Assembly: GCA_026874595.1 (NCBI GenBank)
Contig: CM049306.1
Span: 92,433,642-92,497,641 of the forward strand
From: Sipunculus nudus
Lineage: Eukaryota > Annelida > Sipuncula > Golfingiida > Sipunculidae
DNA: 64,000 nucleotides
Direction of reading: 5' to 3'
Shown here in pieces: positions 58,131 through 64,000 of this stretch; the first letter of the stretch is position 1, and each line of letters begins with the position of its first letter. A program made the translations under genes and the position numbers. Under the pieces are notes generated by a model. It saw only the letters and a program-made list of their open reading frames with translations, made no database searches and was not told the origin of the DNA.

Positions 58131-59440
58131 TTTTTGCTGACTGGTGAAAGTGAAAATTTGTTCTGTTGTATGGTTCCACTGACCTGTTTTATTTCATTGA
58201 TGATTCATTCATCATACACAGCAAAGGGATATTGCCTTGTGGAATACTATCATGTTTGTAATTTGTATTGGGAAATGTTAATTAATATTAAAATTAAAAT
58301 CCTGCTTAAATTATAAATGTTATTATGAAATACCTGTATATCAGTACACTGTTGAAATTTGGAAGATTTAAATAGGTTTCATTTACCTGTTTACTTCATT
58401 AGTTATTCATATATCATAAATAGCTGAAAAACAATATTGGTATGGGTAATTTATTTATGCATTATAACATGTATTGGGAAATGATAATTAATGTTATTAT
58501 AAATCATGTCTAAATTGTGAATGTTAATTTAATATCAGTAAAATAGTAAACAGTTGAAATATGGAAGATTTGAACTTGTGTACCTTATGTAAAACTTATA
58601 TGTATACCTATAAATATTTTAAAAGTTTAAAGTTTTATGTTACTCAGTATCTTATATTTATGAGAGCTTTAAGTATTTGCTGATGGGTGATGTAACGTAC
58701 AGAGATACTAGTATTAACTACCAGCTGCCTGATATTCTTTAGACATAAAATGCTAATTGTAAAATTTTGTTAACCTTACTTGAAGAAAAATGAGTTTTAA
58801 ATATTCAAAGTGTGTCACATGCTCAAACTGTCACAAGTTAATAACTTTTTTCACAGATATTTTATCAATGCTTGTTACAGACTAATTTTTCTGCAAATAG
58901 TTTTATTTTTAACTCTTGTTTATTGCTTGTTCAAACTGTTAAGGAAAGGTGTATATACATAAATATTAATATAAACCTAACTGCAGTTAAAAAAAGTTGA
59001 TTTCCTGCTGACTTTAATAATATGAGGCTTTGCCTGGTCCATAGTTCAAATATCAAAGGGATTTATACAAAAATACTTAACAAGTGTCACTTCATACAAT
59101 GTAGTAACTAGTAAGTTACTTTTTGTTGTTATAAAATCTCCATTTGCAGCTGCCAAGTGTTGTCTCTATTTCTACTGCATGTGGGAATGTGCGTTGTGTG
59201 TGTGTGTGGGGGGGGGGGGGGGGGGTGGATGTTTGAGTGATGACTGTTATGAATGTTTGAAAATGTGTCAGTTTTGCCTCATGAATTATGATTCACATTT
59301 GTCATAAAAAATATATATATTATTTTTTCTTTAAACATGAAATTTTATCACTTATTTATTTTCAATTTATTACTTTCCCCCATTACAAAAAGAGGGCATC
59401 ACAACTCATCTGAAAATTGAGAGCTCAAAGTTGCATTATG
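58131..59440. other. Intergenic, nothing recognised
   Basis: AT-rich, with two related stretches near 58190-58320 and 58385-58510 (GGAAATG.TAATTAAT with TTAAATTGTGAATGTT) that look like a diverged tandem duplication. A run of 18 G follows a (TG)n at 59196-59225. Confidence 0.5.
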
Positions 59441-59796
59441 ATCCCTGTGAGGTCACAGTTGTGAATGAAAACATTCATTCACGTATTCGGGCCATTGTGA
59501 ATAACATTGGGTAAATAGGGTGAATCCTTAGGGGTACGTTTGGAAAATATGAGCCTTCTAACAGGATTATCGTCAAAATGCCACTGAATGAGAAGAAAAA
59601 AGCATGAAAGCTTAAATCGATATGATAATGCTTTATTTTTATAACAACGGTAGTTTCTACTTTCGCTCATTTCGAATCTGGAAGCCCCGAGTACATAAAA
59701 CAGCCTGAACTGGTGTGTGTTTATCCAAACGTTCCCCCCGAAAAGAAAAGACCGCGGGAGAAGTAAATACGCAAAGACCGACATCGTTTATCACGA
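59441..59796 (+). promoter_or_regulatory. CpG-richer putative promoter of the downstream gene
   Basis: CpG dinucleotides become frequent (TCACGTATTCGG, TTTCGCTCATTTCG, GACCGCGGGAG, ATACGCAAAGACCGACATCG) just before a candidate first exon, in contrast to the CpG-poor DNA on both sides. No TATA box is obvious. Confidence 0.4.
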
Positions 59797-59923
59797 ATGG
59801 TAACTGGAGCTTACCTCTATGGAAGTCAGTATGTCCAGTTTAGTGGATGGACATTGCAGAGGAAAATGTACTTTACTATAGCAGCATTGATATACATAGC
59901 CTTAACTACTACAGGAATACAAG
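59797..59923 (+). CDS. Candidate first exon with signal peptide of a second gene
   Basis: An ATG at 59797 opens a frame through a second in-frame ATG at 59866 to a GTAAGA donor at 59924, ending in phase 1. From the second Met the peptide is MYFTIAALIYIALTTTGIQ, a good eukaryotic signal peptide. The second ATG also has the better context (AAAATG, A at -3). The upstream start would add 23 residues. No following exon could be identified before the window ends, so the gene family is unknown. A tandem ADAM paralogue is possible but unproven. Confidence 0.5.
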
Positions 59924-62250
59924 GTAAGAGTCGTTGATTTACGTATCGTTTGTGTTGCCGTGTTCCCTGGCCTGCAAAGCCAGCTTTTCAGATCTTCGAC
60001 TTCGTAACTCTTACAAGAATCAGTCTGACAGTGCCACCACTGATACGTCAAGTTGTAGGCATCCCATGTTCTTCGTAAATCTCGCATGTAATACTCCATA
60101 ATACACCTTAATGAAGAATTCATATACTACACCTGATCATTAATTTATACAGTACTAATGAGAAATCCTACAATGTATTACAACTTGGGTGTTACAATAA
60201 TATTTATACTGAGTGTTTGGATGGTGTAAATGATGTTATTTGGTGTTCCTGAGGTACGGGGTTTACTTGGTTGGATTTCCTTTCTTAATGTTATAATTGC
60301 TATATATTATGGAACCATTTCTGAATCAGTTTTCAGAACTTATAACTGACAGTGTTAAATTGCCGTTGGATATAAACAAATTATGGAAAAAGGTGTGATT
60401 TCATGAACTTTATTTGTGGAACAGGTATTCAGTATGTGTTCATGTGTGTATGTGTTTGTGGGGGGGGGGGGTACCAAGGTGGGCTCAGGGCAATTGTTTA
60501 TTTGTGTGTGGGGGAAAAGGAAGAAGGGCAGTTGTTTGTGTGTGTGTTTTTTTCTGTGTAAGAGAAGGGGGGGGGGGCAGGAGGGCTCCCTGTTGAAGCT
60601 ACTGTTTTCCCGTTTTTCTATAATTTGTTTCATCTCTGGATACTGTGAAACTAATAGTTATGTCTTCTGCAGAGCTAATACTAGTAATAGAGATGTTTAG
60701 AATATTGCAGGTATATGACACATTATTTTGCAGCTGTCACCGATCAGGTAAATGTGACAGTGTCCTGAAATAGTACACATTAGATCTGTCAAGAACTGTG
60801 TTGTCTTATGTTAGGTGAAAACATTTTCAAACAGCTATTACATTGTGTATTACATTCTTCATTGCAATATATTATATATAGAGATAATCGTATGTAGACA
60901 GGCTCCTATAAATAGTTTACATCCTTTTTTCATGGGGGGGGGGGGGGGAGAGGGAGGTTGCAGGATGAAAATCTTAGAAAATGAGCACTTGTCTCCCACT
61001 GTTCTTTTCCCATGGCAAATATCTAGAAGGTGTGAAAAAAAGGGAAAGTTATTCCAGTATATCATTAACCCCAATATGAATATTTTGATTAAAAATGGTA
61101 AAAGATAAGTTTATTTATTTCTATAAATCATTATGAAAACATTTAAAACCAAATGTCCAGTGAGGTCAAAAGCTGGAAAAGAAGGTGTTTTTGTACCTTC
61201 AGAACTTAAGGGATAGCAAGGTTCCTAGCTCTGGAAAATCAAGGAAAACCTTGAAAATGAGTTCCCCTTTTTACCAGTTATGAGTAAAATGAGGGAATTT
61301 GAGGAGAAATGCCTCCAGTCCACAGAAAAATCATGAAAAAGTTTGTTTTCATAAAAATATTGAGAACCCTACAGGATAGAGCTTTGTCTGAGGTTTCGAA
61401 TAAGTAGGGTTGTGTCCAGCAAGTGTTCTTGTCATACCCTCTGTGCCTGGACAACATTAAGTTCTTACAGAAATGGGGATAAGGGGTGGACACCATTTCT
61501 TTACTTCCTCAATGCATTGTGAATCCATTAGTGATCGATTCAAAATCTTAGTCATTTGGTCAGCAGATGGCTAACATCATCACCATCTGGATGTGAGGAT
61601 ATATTCAGATGAGATTTGTATGTGTAAGATCTTGTGATTTCATCATGATGATGATGATGGCATCACAGGAACACAGGGGTGAGGCATGCACATTATGTGT
61701 TTTACAGATGATGTAGAACAAATAAAGATGGTCCAGTGATGGTTTGATGAAAAACAGATCTTTACAGATGGTGATTACATTTTGGAAGGATGTGACTGGA
61801 TGTGGTGCGAGATTATCATTAATGCAAGAAAGGGAGAGTGACAACTTTCACTTTGTAGTTTTGTAGGGAGTCAGTCCTGTAGTGTTGGGAACTGGTTGTA
61901 ATTTAATTATCAGTAAAAATTGGTTGACATCTAAAAGGGGATAATCATTTGTTCAGAAGTATGAATTTTCAGACCATATGTAGACCAGTACGTCTCAACT
62001 GATATGTGGGCCTACATCCATGCTAATAATGTCATTATCCTATAGCCTACATGTCCATACGCTCCTGAGGCAGGGGAAATCTTGCGCTTTTAAGGAAAGA
62101 AAGTGATTTTAACACTGCCTGCTGTGACCGTTTATGATCGTTTATGATACATTTAGACACCAGATGGCGGTTCGTTGTCCGCTGAATAAAAAAATGTGCG
62201 TATGATGTGACAAGCAGCCATGCTGATGACGAAAAAAATGCTAAAACTTG
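59924..62250. other. Non-coding interval with G-runs, no exon found
   Basis: Probably the first intron of the gene beginning at 59797. Runs of G occur at 60460-60471, 60567-60577 and 60934-60948, and a short ATG/ATC repeat at about 61640-61660. I see no exon with convincing splice sites. Confidence 0.5.
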
Positions 62251-62720
62251 CATAACTGAGTAACCCGGTTAAAACGGTCCAAATAGCCAAAACTGCAAGT
62301 ACAATGGCGATGGGTCTCAATACAGTGTCGTTCACAAGATCGGGTTCAGCTCTCGAATGGCATGGCTGGGACTCCGCTGCTGGGATCGGTGGAGGGAATG
62401 TGGGTTGCTTCTGGCTTTGTGGCTGTGGATGTTGTAGCTTTCCTGAAAGATCACCGACTCGGGATGGACGGTGGCGGCCTTGCGGCTCCCTGCTTGGCTT
62501 GGTGTGGCATTGCGACTGTTGGATCAGAGAACATGCTTAAGGAGCGCACAGGGCTGAGGTCTTGACTGCAGCAACCTGTAGCTGCTCAAGGAGCGTATAC
62601 TTTCTTTGGCTTGGTGACAAGCAGCCAATCAGATGCCAATAAACAAACACTCGACAGGCATCCAGGCTCCGCCCATAGCTGCACTTCAGGCGCCGCTTGA
62701 TGACAATTTATGGTCAAATT
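62251..62720. promoter_or_regulatory. CpG-rich segment with CCAAT and GC boxes
   Basis: Local rise in GC and CpG, two CCAAT boxes (62625-62629, 62636-62640) and a CCGCCC box (62669-62674). This would suit a promoter. A + strand ATG frame at 62362-62565 has a good Kozak context (GGCATGG) but no recognisable product. A - strand frame across 62153-62335 encodes two hydrophobic stretches but has no ATG at its start. No gene is called. Confidence 0.3.
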
Positions 62721-64000
62721 TTAATTGCTCCCTCTGCATTCTCGCATCATCGAACGATTCGATAATGACATTTTGACTATTTTAGCCTAGCCATGTATCT
62801 GTTGTCTGCAGAACTGAAACCAGCCAGCGAGGTGTGCATGCAGCCTTTGTTGTTACGTTTCATTTGAATTACATGTGTGGCCATGCAAGGCCCTAAGCAA
62901 ACCACGTCTGGGGCCTTTCTCTATGAGCCTGTGGCCTGTTCAGACAGTAAAAGGGTGATGAGCTGTCACTCAAAACAAAATGAACAACATTGGCTCTGTG
63001 TATTCCTCCCTTGGCTGTGTCTTCCAGCACAAGGTCTAATCTGATTGGACAAAAATACAGTGCTCCCCTCTGGTGTAGCAATTCAGGATACGGGCTTACG
63101 ATAACAGCACTTACGATATAGGTAGTAGGCCTATAGGTATAAAGCGCTGTGTAAAGAGCGTAACATATCTATATAGTAACTTAGGAATTCAGTTTTTTAG
63201 TAAGCACAGACTTTCTGTAGGTTGCGTGTATAATAAAAGCACACATTTCCTCATTGCAAAGCCTATTTTATGTGCAAAAATTTCCATTCGATTATGGCAC
63301 TATAAGATCAATCCTCCACATCTTTTGCATCAACCAGACCGATCATCGACTATAATCGGATCATCAGCCCATCACAACAGTCAAGGTTAACAGTATAAAT
63401 AAGATCCTGTTGCAGATCCACAGTCAGCTAGAAAAGCTCATTAGCTGACCAGTGTCCATCTCCACTTAATTAACTGTGATTAGTGAAGCAGGCCTGGGAT
63501 GCTCAAATGGTTGCAGCTGACCGCCCAGACTCAGTATAGTAAACTTGAACATAAACTCTAGTACACAGTTGGGTGGCATTGCTGTCAAATACCACTCCCC
63601 CCTGACAGTTTGTATATGTGATAAGCTGTGATGTGAGCTTGCTGACAGAGCCATGAGCTGACCCAGTGACTGCCGCAGGGCCTGTGGAGTGATGATAAGG
63701 GTTTAGGGGGTAGCTTGACCAGCCCCCCTGTCCTCCTCTGATCCTGGCAGCTATCATCAGGACCTGACACAGGGAGGTACTCTCTCAGGATCAGTGTTTA
63801 CTTAGGTTGAAGCAGAGATGGAGATACTAGCGTAGTATATGACTGTGGCAAACCTAACTACCTGGACACCCCTTCCTTAGGGACACCTTCAGATTATTGG
63901 ACATACCTTTACAGCAGTCCATAATCACAAACCGCTTCTGACCAACTGACTGTCCCAGGTGCTAATCTTTGCTTCAGCCAGAAGGGTTGAAATATGGTGT
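62721..64000. other. Right end, nothing recognised
   Basis: No coding exon, RNA gene or repeat structure that I can support. Confidence 0.5.

Noticed and set aside
59902-60123. Minus-strand 73-codon ATG frame
   Set aside because: It overlaps the candidate + strand first exon and its donor, has no recognised domain, and is short enough to be chance in a CpG-richer patch.
60355-60700. Frames over G-rich/TG-rich DNA on both strands
   Set aside because: Low-complexity translations (Gly/Val/Cys or Pro/Thr/His) without gene features.
62153-62335. Minus-strand frame encoding two hydrophobic helices
   Set aside because: Its apparent start is GTG, not ATG. No in-frame ATG lies upstream before 62540 and no acceptor could be confirmed.
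62362-62565. 67-codon + strand frame with good Kozak context
   Set aside because: No recognisable product or following exon. Kept only as a note in the CpG-rich segment.

Overview
The window is animal nuclear DNA. It is AT-rich, has GT-AG introns averaging about 2 kb, long (TA)n microsatellites, LINE and SINE remnants, and tandem-repeat mobile elements of a kind well known in bivalves and other molluscs. A marine lophotrochozoan, most likely a mollusc, is the best guess. That is an inference from repeat style, since no species-diagnostic gene is present. Base composition and gene structure exclude a bacterial source.

Layout. (1) 1-13225 is almost entirely a satellite built on a TGCGACAATGTGCGAC core. 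The left arm (1-6600) reads in one orientation and the right arm (about 7830-13225) in the opposite one, around a 1.2 kb AT-rich spacer with C tracts, so the locus is a giant imperfect inverted repeat. (2) 13226-20344 has no recognisable exon. It holds a CR1/L2-type LINE 3' end, a small hAT-like MITE and several low-copy repeats. (3) 20345-56781 carries 19 consecutive coding exons on the + strand. They encode 959 residues of a transmembrane ADAM protein: prodomain, metalloprotease-like, disintegrin, cysteine-rich, EGF, membrane and long cytoplasmic tail. Every junction is GT-AG and the total length keeps frame to one TAA stop. The signal-peptide exon(s) are not found, so the gene is 5'-incomplete and the satellite may sit in its first intron. 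(4) 56782-59796 is 3'UTR and intergenic DNA. (5) 59797-59923 looks like the first exon, with a signal peptide, of a second + strand gene that leaves the window. (6) 60-64 kb holds a CpG-richer segment near 62.3-62.7 kb but no gene I can support.

Biology. The ADAM has the architecture of the ADAM9/12/15/19/33 (meltrin-like) group, including a GGSIDSG motif after the EGF module. Two of its three zinc-binding histidines are replaced and no cysteine-switch residue is visible in the prodomain. It is therefore predicted to be a pseudoprotease acting through adhesion and cytoplasmic signalling. The tail has a YLQM (YxxM) motif, a PxxPxR SH3-type motif and two SDKLxRK repeats.

The introns hold most of the other structure. 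There are two opposite-facing copies of a Helentron/pearl-like element with internal ~300 bp tandem units, a near-perfect 215 bp palindrome, and a decayed duplicate of exon 11. There are also two SINE families, LINE relics and several minisatellites.
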